Made by a program: the position numbers and the translations under genes. This document shows, one piece after another, positions 23,026 to 36,560 of a stretch of 64,000 bases of DNA. Position 1 is the first letter of the stretch; the number at the start of each line of letters is the position of its first letter. Below the pieces are notes generated by a model, which was given only the letters and a program-made list of their open reading frames with translations, did no database searches and was not told the DNA's origin. The stretch covers positions 62,001 to 126,000 of the forward strand of contig JAJJXM010000087.1 of assembly GCA_024516155.1 (NCBI GenBank). The letters run 5' to 3'. The stretch comes from Pyronema omphalodes. Lineage: Eukaryota; Ascomycota; Pezizomycetes; Pezizales; Pyronemataceae.

Positions 23026-23740
23026 TTATGCCATCGGCGGACACACATACCCACATTTATAACTCGAAATCTTGTCATTATGCCACTGTGTTTTTCAGTA
23101 TCAGCCACAAATTAAATCGTCTTATAAAATCCCCACCCCCCGTATAAAACATCCCCCACCCCACGAGGACTTCCTCATCTTCGAAGATCTCCAGTCTCAC
23201 TATTTTGTAGATATTGATAGATACAGATAAGAAAAGGACATACCTTTCCAATCTTCCCATGACTTCTATTAGTAGCGGAAAATAGTTCCTTGGTACAATC
23301 CCGTTCGTTGTAGAATGCACAGCAGCCATTTTTGACACGGTAGGATGAGACTCTGTGAGGTGGTTGGTTAGGTAAAGAAAACTCCTGGGTAATTTCCATG
23401 GGGCGGCGGGTGATGATTACGAAACAAAAAAAGCGTGGATAAGGGCGGGGGGAAGCAGAAAAAACAAAACAAAAACTCACTGATTATCCCATAACTCCTC
23501 CATCTGATAACACTCCCAATCGTTTGGGGTCTTATCTTTACACCACAGCCAATCTTTGTGTATACAATACTGTAGTTTAACCGAATTTGACATCCTATCT
23601 ACTTCTGTTCTCTCATCGCTCTTCGCAAGTGTCATGTCAGAGTCCATGGCTGGGGGAGATGAGCCGAGAGTAGGTATGATGAGAAAGAGATCTAGGAGAA
23701 GAATTGGGAGGAGATAGGATGAGCAGAGTAGAAGCTGCAT
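23026..23740 (-). CDS. Small secreted 8-Cys protein C (Greek-key-like family)
   Basis: The function is unknown. Three exons (23740-23481, 23352-23244, 23085-23026) encode 142 aa. The start at M-Q-L-L-L-C gives a hydrophobic signal peptide of about 28 residues. It carries one extra cysteine inside the signal and eight in the mature part, spaced C-x7-C-x9-C-x19-CC-x7-C-x27-C-x3-C. The halves end V-S-S-Y-R-V and H-N-D-K-I-S-S-Y-K-C; the middle reads N-G-C-C-A-F-Y-N-E-R-D-C. Exon 2 (109 nt) and exon 3 (60 nt) have exactly the lengths seen in gene B, and exon 1 (260 nt) exactly that in gene A. Introns are 128 and 158 nt, with the same phases as B and D. Around 30 residues between signal and first cysteine are acidic and probably disordered. 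Confidence 0.78.
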
Positions 23741-26530
23741 GTTTTTTGTTTTTGGTATCGATCTTTTGGAATTGCTGTTACTATTGCTGCTGGTAGAAGT
23801 ACTCCTAAGTACTTTATTTGAAGGTCGTTTGAAGTACTTTATGAAATACCTTTTCAACCTGTCTTTAAATCCAAATATCAAGTTCCATATTACAAAAGTG
23901 TTTTTATTTACGGGGAGCGGTCGTGTGCTTGACATGTGTGCCGGTGATCAGAAGGGTACCAGTACATAGGTCGAGTGATCATCTACAAGGTACATAGACT
24001 TTTAGCGGTATGCGGGGTTGTAGTACAAGATTCCTCTATTCATTTATTCATTTATTTTCGTTCGTTTCCTGGGTTTCTTTACTTCGTTTAGTTCTTGGGT
24101 TAATTTATTTCCTATCTACGTTTGATCTATGTACTTGATCCACTTTATTCAATCTAAGTACTTAGCATAGACTTTGATGGGATGATAAGAATCATAAGAC
24201 GCATAACGCAGATCTATGATACCCAGTCATATGCTTGATGTTTGATGCTTCGTGGTACCTCCTCATGCTTCTTGATATCGATACCTGAGATGGCCGAGTT
24301 TAGCGAAGGCCTAAGCAGTGAAGTATCGTCTTTGGTATAAGTATAGTGAATACAAAGTACGTAAAGTAAGTGCAAATGATCTGATAACAACGTGCACATC
24401 GAAGGTAAGTTTCAAAATACTGAGAAGGTGTTAGTTACTTTGGCGCTACTAGAAACGATTGTGCAGTTCTTGTGTGTGACATATATCTTACCAGATACAG
24501 ATTGCAAGAGGCTTGTAACAGCTACTAAGTTTTGGGGCAATTTTGGTTGTTAGTTGCGACTTATGGCAGATAGAATAGCATAGGGTATGATGGAATAAGA
24601 TAAACAAAACAACGATGACAGTGACAGCGACAGTGATGAGGCCAGAGATATGAGATGAGATAGAGGCTAGTCTATTTATCAAATAACAACAGAGATGAAA
24701 GCCGTTTGTGGGAGATACCAAAGTGGAGGTGGGGCTCATTGAACCATTTATTTCCTTGGATATTTCATTGAATTCACGTGATTCCTATTAGTGATTCCCG
24801 GAGTTAATTGTATCCAGTTAATCCACTTAGACACAAATCAGATTATAAGGACAGGACAAATTCGTGATACCAAATCGTCGACATGATGCCTGATGATGCC
24901 TCCTAATACCTCCTGACATCGATACCTGAAATAGGCGAGTGTGGCAAAACATTCAACTCCAGCTTCCTGTCAACCTTCGTCTCCAACCACTCTAACTATT
25001 CAAGAGCCAACAGTTTTGCGGGTAGCTTAACCTAATGACTCAGCATCAATACCTTTTTAAAGCATCATATCTCTTTCATATTTCGTGTCTTCATGCATAC
25101 CAAAAGAGGTGACCACTGATAAGCAGTAAAGCATCACTTTTGACCCGGCCGCACGAGTACGGGAAGGAAATGCAAAAAGGTCCGATAACGTGTAACTAAG
25201 TCGAAGTTACGTTTCAGAATGTCGGAACAAAAAAAAGGAAATGCACTTTCCTTTCTTGTATCTCTCTTGATGTATGTATGTTATGTATATGTGATATGTT
25301 TCAAATCTTTTACTCTGTGATAGCTCTTGATAGGCTCGACAACCTTAGTTGTGCTATGATGTGCTATATGATAAGATAAGGTAAGATAAAACCGCAAAGT
25401 GACAGTGATGGTGACGGTGATGGATAATATAATTCAAATTCCTGGGCTAAATGCAAGTCAGTACAAGCGCCTATTATGGGATGACAGTACATAGGAAAAA
25501 AAAATAGCAGCTAACTGTCTGGTAAGAATTATCCATACCGCATGGTTTTTATTTTCGTTATGATAAGCTCTCGATGAGAAGCAAAACTGTTATGGCTATG
25601 GTAATTTGGTGGTAGCAATACAACGGCATATGTAACTGGTGACTTCTTATATCTTATCTCTTCTCGCGCTCAGTAACATACTAATATCAAACATCTTCAA
25701 CCCGGTATTATTTCTTTGAGAAAAGCTCTATACATACGATAAACCCCAATCCCCAACCCTCATGATCTTTTTTCCGGTCCTTTTCAGTCCGGATGCTGGT
25801 GAAGATATGAAGAAATGAAGATATGAAGATGTGAAGATATGAAGATATGAAGACATAATAGATATCTACTTATAATGAGTAATAAATGAAGCTTACTGCA
25901 ATACCAGTACCAGTATCAGTAACGATCAAAATCCATACCAGAGCCGCCTTTACAATTTCTTGAACTGCTTATGATTTTTAAATTAACTACACCGGAAAAA
26001 GACTGCACTGAAACACAACAATATCTTCGTATTCAAATACATCTCTATCATTATCTTTCATAGCCATAGCTCGGCTCATTTCTCATTCCCAATCACCGCT
26101 CCCCCAGCACCCCGCACGCAACAAGAAAATAAAGGCCAAGAATTTGAGACTTTGAGAATTTAAGAATTTAGAAATTTCCACACTTAAGAATACGATTACA
26201 GATATCACATCCCCTATCCGCTATCTCCTCTTCCGAGCCGTGATAAGCCCTAGGATATAAAAAGTAAAAACAATAAAAAAAAAACACCAACGCTTAAAAT
26301 GCAAACGCCAAATCCCCGGTAAATCTCTCTTTCTGACACAACCCCCTCCCCACCCATCCACCGTCCTTTCCATCTGTTTGATCTTTTGTAGCTTCAATAT
26401 CCTCCCCACCCTCCCTGTGTGTATCATCCGACTAGTATGCCACATCTGCCGCATGTTTCCTTGGAGATGGTGAGTGCCCTTTTGTGAGATCTTACTCGGC
26501 AAGATGCTATTATGGCAGTTAGCTTTCGTT
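23741..26530. other. Gene-free spacer with a degenerate ~0.65-kb tandem duplication
   Basis: Two stretches, about 24230-24720 and 24880-25450, share a series of landmarks in the same order: CCTCCT..C.TGA.ATCGATACCTGA, then AGCAGT.AAG.ATC, then a TCCGATAACGTG-like piece, then GTGACAG.GA..GTGA. They look like diverged copies. A short minus-strand frame in the first copy (24739-24488) encodes one hydrophobic segment but is not conserved in the second, so I do not call it a gene. A few GAAGATAT-type repeats lie at 25800-25850. Confidence 0.45.
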
Positions 26531-26615
26531 CTCTCGTCACCCCGGTATATCATCCCATCGGCCACTGCTCCACCCGCCCACCCACCACTCTCCCCCAGTG
26601 CAGGAAGTAACTTAC

Positions 26616-28168
<1,553 letters not shown>

Positions 28169-28652
28169 CTGTTAGGTTCCATATCGGCCACAAAACAGCA
28201 CGAAAGTCAGCGGGGGGAACAACTTTCACTCTTGACAGTCGGCATGACGCGTCGTCCTTCGAGTTCAGGAGGCGACTTTTGTGGTGTCTTTTAGCTGTCA
28301 CCAACGCGGCAAAAGTGTTGATTTCAAAGGGTCAAACAGCTGGGTTTATTCTGCGGGATGACGTTCAGAACGTGATGAGGTGGTTCGTGGGCTCCTCCTA
28401 GCTCTCGGGAGCAACTGTCGCGGATAGTTTGCAGTTCAACTTGGAGGTCGGTTCCACCTATTTTCGGCGTTCCGTTGTTCGGCATATGCGGGGCGCTAGC
28501 GGCTGCTCATCTACAGGGATGTTTACGCCAAGCCGCGAATTGCGTCGTGTCCAGAGCAGCGGCAACAAAGAGCTTCCAGAAGACGAAGCGACGAAGCGAC
28601 AAAGGCACCAAAACATCTCAGGTCGAGTCGATACGAAGGAATAATACTACAA
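28169..28652. promoter_or_regulatory. Divergent promoter region of GCN5 and OST5
   Basis: These 484 bases separate the two ATGs. No TATA box is seen. The sequence is clearly more GC-rich than the flanking AT-rich spacers, as expected for a shared housekeeping promoter. Confidence 0.4.
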
Positions 28653-29048
28653 ATGGATACTGAGTGGAGCAACATGATTCCTTTTGAGCCTCTGGTCTCA
28701 AAGGATCTACAGTTTCCGGTCGCGTTTGTTCTGATGTGCATTGGTAAGCTTCCAGAGAGCTTGAGCTGAGGAGAGGGAGGCTAATGAAGATACAGGCTTC
28801 TTATTGACGGGATTGTTTTCGCTGAGTGAGATCCTCATGGGGGAATTGAGGAAGGAGGAAGGAATAGCAAGAAGCTAACATTGACCTAGACAAGTCCTTT
28901 ATCACCGCACCGTTCATAGCTCTTCCGGCGTCAGCATCATTTGCGTACGACCTCCTACCCCGCTGCAAGCCCGTTCAATTGACTGACAGGGTCTCTCTAC
29001 AGCTTCGGTGCAGTAATGTTAATCTGTGCATGCGGAGTATACGTATAA
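28653..29048 (+). CDS. OST5: OST5-like subunit of oligosaccharyltransferase (TMEM258 family)
   Basis: This is a small ER membrane subunit of the complex that N-glycosylates secretory proteins. Four exons (28653-28743, 28796-28825, 28890-28944, 29003-29048) encode 73 aa with all GT-AG junctions in frame. Exon 2 is only 30 nt, so no single open frame shows the gene. The protein opens with a polar stretch ending P-L-V-S-K-D-L-Q-F-P. It then has a first membrane span (V-A-F-V-L-M-C-I-G-F-L-L-T-G-L-F), a loop with N-K-S-F-I-T, and a second span ending G-A-V-M-L-I-C-A-C-G-V-Y-V at the C-terminus. This two-span plan and the terminal G-V-Y-V are typical of Ost5/TMEM258. CTAAT/CTAAC branch sites precede the first two acceptors. 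Confidence 0.85.
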
Positions 29049-29327
29049 TTGCTTTCTTTCAGCATTGGTAGTTGAGCTGAATTTGCGGGTGTATTGCTGT
29101 TACTTATTTCTTTACCTGGACCTAAAAGCGCTGTTAGAAGGGTGTGAGGACGACAGAGCAGACGAGAGAGTTTATTTATTAGAGCTACGACCGGCGCGTA
29201 CAGCTTGAAAATTGCATAAGGATACCCATCAGTTTTGTTCTCGTTCATAGCTCCCAGTTTGTGACATGTGACTTCGCATCTTCAACGCGTCTTCCTCTCG
29301 CTGCTAGCACCATAGCTCCCCACCACC

Positions 29328-30577
29328 ATGCCATCCAACGCGACACGCGAAAGCACCGCTGCACCAACCGTCACCGATGATGAACCACAACCCGTATTTA
29401 CAGCTACATCATCAAACGCCCGGCAACTCTACAATGTCTTAAAATGTCTAAATTTTCAGTCCAAAGCCCAGATTGAAATAAACCGCGATGGATTGATAGT
29501 AACCGTTGAAGACTCGAGGGTAATGCAAGGTAAGTGCATCTTTCTTTCTCTTTTTTCCCCTTGTGTTTGAAGCCGGAATGTTAAAAGCTGATACCTCCCA
29601 GGCACCGCCTTCATAGAATCTAGCCTCTTCACCAGCTTCGTCTACAACCCCCGTCCTAGCTCCTCCAACGATCCGCCCACTGAAACCAATGAAACCTTCG
29701 CCCTCTCTCTTTCCATCCTATTAGAGTGTCTCCAAATTTTCACACCGGCGGAACCACGACAGTTTTCCAATGGAGGCAGCGGTCCAACCTCCAATAACGT
29801 CTTCTCCCCGGCTATCCTAAGAAGCGGAGGCACTGCAAAATTTACATATAATGGGCCTGGAAGCCCGTTGTTTTTGACGTTGGCCGAGGGTGGGGATATC
29901 ACGACTTGTGAATTGACTACTTATGAACCGGAGATGATTTTGCCGATTCCACTGAGGATGGAGGAGCTCGGGGTTAAGGTTATTATGAAGGTATGTTGTT
30001 CTGTTTTCTTGGGGATGGGTTAGTTGGGCGAAGGCGGTGAGGAACGGGGATCAAGGCAAGACAGAGAAGCCGCACAAAGCAGAGAATACCGAGAAGACAT
30101 AAAAGACAGACAAAGAAAAAAAAAAACAATTCGCTAATCCATCCCTTACAGGCCGCCTGGCTTCACGACGCCATCCGCGAACTCGACAACAACCTCACCG
30201 ACACCGTAACCCTCCTACTTCGTCCCCCCAATCCCTCCTCTTCCACTTCCTCTTCCACAACCTCCCCCGATTTCCTCCTCCTAACCTCCGGCCCGCTCGG
30301 TTCCACAACCGTAGAATTCGGCAAACAGATCCAAATCTTGCATTACACAGAAGGCTACCGGTTCTCGTATGCATTTTATCTAATCAAGAATGCTGCTAGA
30401 GCTATGGCATTGGCAACTAAGGCTAGTGTTAGAGGTGATTCTCAGGGGGTTTTGAGTTTGCAGTTTATGATTGAGGGAGATGGAACGGTGGAGGCGGGTG
30501 CGGATAGAGAGGGGGGAAAGAGGTTGGAGACGAGTTTTTTGGATTTTAGGTTTGTGGCTGTGGAGGAGGTGGAGTAA
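29328..30577 (+). CDS. RAD1: RAD1 subunit of the 9-1-1 checkpoint clamp
   Basis: RAD1 forms the PCNA-like 9-1-1 ring that is loaded at damaged DNA and signals towards CHK1. Exons 29328-29529, 29602-29990 and 30152-30577 total 1017 nt and encode 338 aa, the normal length. Family blocks seen are N-A-R-Q-L-Y-N-V-L-K-C-L-N-F (first clamp strand-helix), I-E-I-N-R-D-G-L-I-V-T-V-E-D-S-R-V-M-Q-G-T-A-F, L-L-E-C-L-Q-I-F, and near the end G-V-L-S-L-Q-F-M-I with a hydrophobic F-L-D-F-R-F-V terminus. A Ser/Thr-rich loop and a Gly-rich loop interrupt the fold, as in other filamentous fungi. It lies 279 bases downstream of OST5 on the same strand. Confidence 0.88.
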
Positions 30578-31559
30578 TGGGATTACAAGGAGGGGAGGGG
30601 GGTGGAGGGGTACTGTGCAGTGTGAGTTGGCGGCTGGTAAAAAAAAGTTCATAAGCAGGGGATATCTGAAGCCAGGAGAATATACAGCCGACCAGTGTAC
30701 CTCATAAAAAAACATTAAATAGAAATAAACCAGAAATAACAATTCGATACAATAATAATCCCACTATCCATTCCAGTCCATTTATTCTCAAAGCGACCAA
30801 ATATATATCCATAATTTACCACATAACCAATCCCCCTCTATCCATATTGAACCAAACCTAAAGCCCAGATCAAAATAACAATTCACAATTGAAACCTCCT
30901 ATCCGTATGACATGTATCAGGCTTGCTTTGATCAGAAGATCGGGTGGGAAAATTGGCAATTTCGAAAAGGAGTTTCATGGAGGAATTCAAAAGTGAGCTT
31001 TTTGCTTCCATCCCCCTCTTCCGTTATACATAAAATTTATAGAGCTGGTAGTTTCAGTTGTCGATGGGCGTTAATGGCTGAAGAGGGGGGAGGGGGGGGG
31101 GGATGATATGCTGTTTTTGATATGGGATAACTGTTTCAAAACGGTCAACGTATAATTTAATAATAATAATAACCGTTTCAGAAGATTTGTTCATGTGCTC
31201 TATAGTGGTTTATGGTGGTTTATTTGCTGTAGTATTGATACCTTGATGTCCTGGTGTCCCTGTGTCTTGATGTCTTGATGTCTTGATACATCACATATTG
31301 AATTATATGTTGATGATTATACAATACACGAAAGTTTACTAATCGACAAGTTTAGATAAATCTGATTCTGATTCCTCCAGTTCTTCCAGTTCCTCTAGTT
31401 CCTTCATCCATCCCACCTTCTGCTGCGTTTGAACTTTTGTAACAGATATTACATGCGCATACAACCCCACTCTCTGAGTGACTGAGTCAATATGATATGA
31501 TTTGATTTGATTTGATTTCCACCGTCTGATTAGAAGGTATGTACTTGTATATCCATATC
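30578..31559. other. Intergenic, no gene seen
   Basis: This is the 3' flank of RAD1 and AT-rich sequence with short G runs (31084-31103) and TGTCTTGA-type micro-repeats near 31260. No coding region is supported. Confidence 0.5.
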
Positions 31560-32590
31560 ACATGGGGTGTAGGAAACTTTAGCCATCCCCGGAGTATATG
31601 TATATGTCTTTATACTCTCTGTTTGCTGTCCTTGCTCACTGGCCACTTGCTCACTTTATCAATCAATCAATCAATCAATCAATCAAGCAATGCATTTGTC
31701 ATCTGTAATTTATCATCTATCTTCTCCACAACCACATTATTTTTCTTGTTTCTCATTTCAATAGTCAATTAGTCATTTAGTCAATAGTCAATAGTCATTA
31801 TAACCTCATATCATCATATCATCCGAACGACATCATAACGTTATGTCATTAACATCATACCATCATCCCGCGGCCCCATTATCGTCACTACCTTTAGGTA
31901 TACTAGCGACCAGCCAGTAGCCACTAGCGAAATAAACAGCCTCTTCCGTTAACAAACACTCCCTCCTCCATCTTGCATATCCACATCCCAGTTCTTTTTT
32001 CCGAAGCCTGTTTCTGTTTCTGTTTCGACTTCGACGCATCTCCCACCATGCTTATTCCAGGAGTCTATAAGATAAGTCCGTTTTTTCAAGGGCGTTGAAA
32101 TAATATCGCTATCTACCACTGTATACACAGGAACTAGAAACGAGGGACTAGGAAATAGCTACCCAAACAGCTACGCAAAGCCTACCCGAATCAACCGCAA
32201 ACCGCAACCCAAAGCCCCACCAAACTCAGCCGCAAACCGCAACCCAAGCCCACTGTCAAGCCCACTGTCAAGCCCACTGTCAAGCCCATACTCCATACTC
32301 CATACTCCGCAACCCATCCTCAACCCATCCTCAACCGCCCTACGGCCGCAACCCAACCGCCAGAAATAGCCGACGTAAACCGAACTTTTGGGGGTGGGGG
32401 GGGGGGGGGGGGATGTTTTAGGGCGCTGGTTTATAGTTAACTGGCCGCAAACCGAACCAGGAATGTTTTACATAGATACATAGTTTATAGTCTAGATCGA
32501 TCAGTTACATCAATCAGTTACATCAATCAGTCAGTCAGTCACTGATATATTGATATATTGATGATATATTAACCAAACTTTCAGTGGTTA
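31560..32590 (+). repeat. Degenerate ~1-kb repeat, copy 1
   Basis: This shares a long ordered set of landmarks with 33550-34545. They are TTTAGCCATCCCCGG, CCCGCGGCCCCATTATCGTC, CCGTTAACAA..ACTCCCTCCTCCAT, TTCGACTTCGACGCATCT, GAACTAGAAACGAGGGACTA, and an (ACCGCAACCCAAAGCCC)-like tract ending in CCAGAAATAGCCGACGTAA and a G run. A TCAA microsatellite is at 31656-31686. There is no coding capacity. It could be a diverged transposon end or a segmental duplication. Confidence 0.65.
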
Positions 32591-32969
32591 TGAAAGAAAA
32601 GAAAATAAAGTATCTTGTCTTGTATTATCCTGTCTTGTCTTGCTATTATTATTTATTGCTGTTTTGGTTATTATTATTATTATTAATTATTATTATTGAC
32701 AGACCTCCCAACCGTATAGCTACATAGTTTACCGGATAAAATCATAAACCAGGTAAACCAAGTAAACTGAACTAACAATTCCCAGATAGTTGGTACAGTT
32801 TCGGTATCCCGGATATGTACACAGTTGGTTTAGTTTTGAGTAGTCCTGGGTCCTTGGTCCTGGGCCGTGGGTCCATAGAACCAGGTAACTGCAGTGTACT
32901 GATTAAACAGACTCGATAAATACCAACCAGTTTAACCGCATCAGGAACCAATGCATTCAGGAATAAATA

Positions 32970-33188
32970 ATGTATGTATTCTCAACCTCGTTTGAACCCA
33001 TCGGTAGCCGAGCCTGCCGGTATCTCAACCCTCCTTATTTTATTCCACCAGCTTCTGGTAACTACATAGATTTCCCAACCTTTTTCAAAATGGCGTTGAA
33101 CTATGTACTCTCAGTTCCCGTGATGATTGCCGAGGTTGAGCTGCTGTTTTCTGAATGCAAGTGGATCGTTGTATCAGATCGCCATTGA
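32970..33188 (+). pseudogene. hAT transposase relic (C-terminal dimerisation motif)
   Basis: A 72-codon frame ends with a stretch reading A-L-N-Y-V-L-S-V-P-V-M-I-A-E-V-E-L-L-F-S, then S-D-R-H and stop. This matches the well-known hAT C-terminal pattern (A-x-D-x-L-S-I-P-x-S-S-A-x-x-E-R-x-F-S...D-R-R). The catalytic region is missing, so this is a remnant. It lies between the two ~1-kb degenerate repeats. Confidence 0.55.
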
Positions 33189-33549
33189 ATGTAAGCAGAT
33201 ACTAGCAGATACTAGAAGATACTCGGGAGACCATTGGCGGGCTCAAGAGCTGCAATCATGGGCGTCAGTTGTGATTAATTTCTGGGGACACAAGTAGTAT
33301 AGAACTTCTGTTATTTACGCACTGAATAATATTTATTTCCCCTTCATAAACCAGTTCCTTTAGACAAAGCAGTTTTCGCAGTTTTTAAACAGTTCACCTG
33401 GTTCACCTGGTTTGCTAAGCCTTGCATCTAGTTTAACCAGTTTAAGTAGTTTCTACTACTGACAGTAAACTGAACTGGGTCGCCGTACAGTTCTAATATT
33501 CCAATAGTCCGTATAGTCCGTTTTGGTCGTTGTTTTGAACTGGTTTGTA

Positions 33550-34545
33550 AGACTGGGAGGTCTGACTTTAGCCATCCCCGGTGTATATGTCTTTGTATCA
33601 TCAGAACGACATCATCCCATCCCATCATACCATCATACCATCATCCCATCATCCCATCCCCATCATCGCCATCTTCCCGCGGCCCCATTATCGTCACTTA
33701 ACCTTCAGGTAGACTAGCCACTAGCAACTAGCGATGTACAACTCGGTCCGTTAACAACAACTCCCTCCTCCATATCTATATCCATAACGTAGTTCTTTCC
33801 TCCAATATAGTCTATTTCTGTTTTGACTTCGACTTCGACTTCGACGCATCTTCGACTTAAATGCATCTTCGACGCATCTTCCAGCTGATGCTACGATTTC
33901 CCCAGGATTTCTATAGGTCTGTTTCTTTTTTGCAAGTTTGTGAAAAAGTCGCGTTGAAACAAGGGCGTTGAAATATGGTCTATATCTACTACTGTATACA
34001 CGGGAACTAGAAACGAGGGACTAGGGAAGTAGGAATGGGGAATGAGGGACTAGAAACGAGAGATTAGGGATGAGGGACTAGGGACTAGAAACGAGGAAAT
34101 AGCTACGAGCAATGAGGAAACAGCTACGCAAAGCCTACCTAAAGCCCACCTAAATCAAGACACCTAACCGCAACCGCAAACCGCAAAGCCCATCCAAATC
34201 AACCGCAAACCGCAACCCAAAGTCACACCCACCCATCCTCAACCACCCCGCCACTTAACCGCCCCGCAACAACCCCGCCACTTAACCGCTCCGTAACCCA
34301 AAGCCCCACCATCCTCATCCGCCCCACAACTCAACCGCAAGCCCAACCGCAACCGCAACCCAAACCCATCCTCAACCGCCCTACGCCCGCAACCCAACCG
34401 CCAGAAATAGCCGACGTAAACCGAACTTTTTTTTTGGGGGGGGGGGGGTATGTTTTAGTTTTAGTTTATATAGTTGATAGTCTAGATCCATCGGTTGGTC
34501 AGTTGGTCGGTAAGTGATTATTGATATATCAAGCAAAACGTTATG
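33550..34545 (+). repeat. Degenerate ~1-kb repeat, copy 2
   Basis: This is the second copy of the unit at 31560-32590, in direct orientation, with the same order of landmarks and extra copies of short internal motifs (TTCGACTTCGA, GGGACTAGAAACGA). The two copies start about 2.0 kb apart. Confidence 0.65.
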
Positions 34546-34990
34546 GATTTTATGGATTTTATGGATGCCGTGGATGCTGTAGATGCTGTAGATGCTGTAA
34601 AGGTGGGCAGATTTTATAGATGCTGTAGATGCTGTGGATGCTGTAGATGCTGTAGATGCTGTAGATTTTATGGATTTGTAGATTTTATGGATGCTGTAGA
34701 TGCTGTAGATGCTGTAGATGCTGTAGATGCTGCGGATTTTATAGATGCTGTAAAGATAGATAGACATAGACATAGACAGATACAGATGCAGATACAGATG
34801 TCGTACAGTTACAGATGCAAGTCGTACAGTTACAAGACTCCGAGATTTTAAGATCTAGAGATTCAAGACTCCAAAGCCCAAAGCCCAAAGCCCCAAAGTT
34901 CCAAAGTTCCAAAGCCCAAAGTTCCAAAACCCCAAAGTGCAAAGTTCAAAATCCCAAAGCCTGAAACCCCGAAGCCCCAACTCCCAAAAT
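34546..34990 (+). repeat. Microsatellites (GATGCTGTA)n and (CCAAAG)n
   Basis: The 9-bp unit GATGCTGTA is repeated in two blocks (about 34560-34680 and 34688-34750). A run of CCAAAGCCCAAAGTTCC-type repeats covers 34868-34980. Open frames here follow the repeat on both strands and are not genes. Confidence 0.75.
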
Positions 34991-35479
34991 TCTTCTTTTC
35001 CCATCTCTTTCTCTTTTTTTCTATTTCTCTTTTTTTCTATTTCCATTTCTCTTGTTGGTTCTATTCCTCTTGCTCTATCTTTCTATTTCTCTCGTTGGTT
35101 CTCTATATCCACCCCGTTCCAACCGCTTCCATCCATAACCCGGCCCGCGGACCATCCGGTAGCCGTACCCATACCATCACTCCCATCCATACCATCCATA
35201 CCATACCATCACTCCCATCCATACCATCCCCGTGAATTCGATCTGATCTGATCTGATACATACCCGATACACTAATCCACCGATACACCAACCAATTCAT
35301 CAAAGCAGGCTTAAGCGAGTTGTTATTGCGCTATGTATTTACTATTTACGGCTATTTACCACTATTTATGACGAGACTAGAGGATTTATGACTAGGCTAG
35401 AGGATTTACGACTACTACTACGACTAGACTACTACGACTGGAACATTTACGACTGGAATAGACTACTAGACTAGAAATA
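34991..35479. other. Low-complexity spacer
   Basis: It holds pyrimidine-rich TTTCTATTTCTC repeats (34990-35100), CCATACCATC repeats (35160-35230) and GACTACTA-type repeats (35395-35475). Nothing coding. Confidence 0.6.
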
Positions 35480-36125
35480 AGAAATAAGAAATAAGAAATA
35501 AGATTTCGAGATCTCTGCGGGATCACTGCGGGATATCTTGGGGATGATGATGCTAGGTTTCGTTAGTTTTGGTTAGTTTTTTGTAAGTGTGCGTTAACAG
35601 GCTGTGAATGATGATGATGATATAATGATATAATGATATAATGATATGACGTGGTGGCTATGTAAGCTACCAATTACGACTTACGACTTATGACTTACGG
35701 TTTATAAGGTTAATGGCATGGCATGGTATGGGATGGTATGTGTGTTAATTTTAATTATATATAAGTTTTTTTGGGTGTCGTAATTGCTTAGACTAGAAGA
35801 TATAGAAATAAAGAAATAAAGAATTAAGAAATAGGATTTCGAGATCTATAGCGGGATCCATAGCGAGATCCATAGCGAGATCCATAGCGAGATCCATAGC
35901 AGGATATCTTGGGGGATGATGATGCTAGGTTTCGTTAGTTTTGGGTAAGTGTGCGTCAACAGGCTGTGAATGATGTTGATGATGATGATGATGATATAAT
36001 GATATAATGATATGACGTGGTGGCTATGTAAGCTACCAGTTACGACTTACGACTTACGACTTATGAATTATAAGGTTAATGGGATGGGATGGTATGGTGT
36101 GTGTGTTAATTATATATATATTTTT
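35480..36125 (+). repeat. Tandem duplication, unit about 340 bases
   Basis: Two copies (about 35480-35775 and 35810-36125) each begin AAGAAATA.GATTTCGAGATCT. They continue through GATGATGATGCTAGGTTTCGTTAG and CAACAGGCTGTGAATGATG to the shared GATATGACGTGGTGGCTAT, and end in TATATA-rich sequence. Copy 2 has an internal GGGATCCATAGCGA expansion. The two are similar enough to be a fairly recent duplication. Confidence 0.75.
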
Positions 36126-36299
36126 TTGGGTGTCGTGGTTGTTGGTATTGTTTTCTTGGATTGGTTTTTTGTTGAATGGAGATGTTGATGGAGTTATTAA
36201 AATGGTATTGAATGAAGTCATTGTAACTATTGTTTTCTGAATTGGTTTTTGTAGTTGCCGAGTGGCGGGAAGGAGTAGTTTTTTGTTGGATGGAGTTGT

Positions 36300-36560
36300 T
36301 GATGGGGTTATTGTCGGCATTATATCGGCATTATATCATTATTACCGTTTTGTTGACGGGAAATGGGAAAGTTGCTCTATTATATCGTCATTACCTTTTT
36401 GTTGACGTTCATTGACGGGAGATGGGAAGTTGCTCCATTATATCGTCATTACCTTTTTGTTGACGTTCATTGACGGGAGATGGGAAGTTGCTCTATTATA
36501 TCATTATTACCTTTTTGTTGACGTTCATTGACGGGAGATGGGCAAGTTTCTCCATTATTC
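36300..36560 (+). repeat. Minisatellite, 58-59-bp unit, about four copies
   Basis: Units start CGGGAGATGGG at 36357, 36416, 36474 and 36532, giving periods of 59, 58 and 58 bases. Each contains TTGCTC.ATTATATC.T and TTACCTTTTTGTTGACG. It lies about 1.7 kb upstream of the ELL start. Confidence 0.85.

Noticed and set aside
24488..24739. Small membrane protein on the minus strand
   Set aside because: One hydrophobic stretch only, and the frame is not kept in the diverged duplicate at 25.4 kb.
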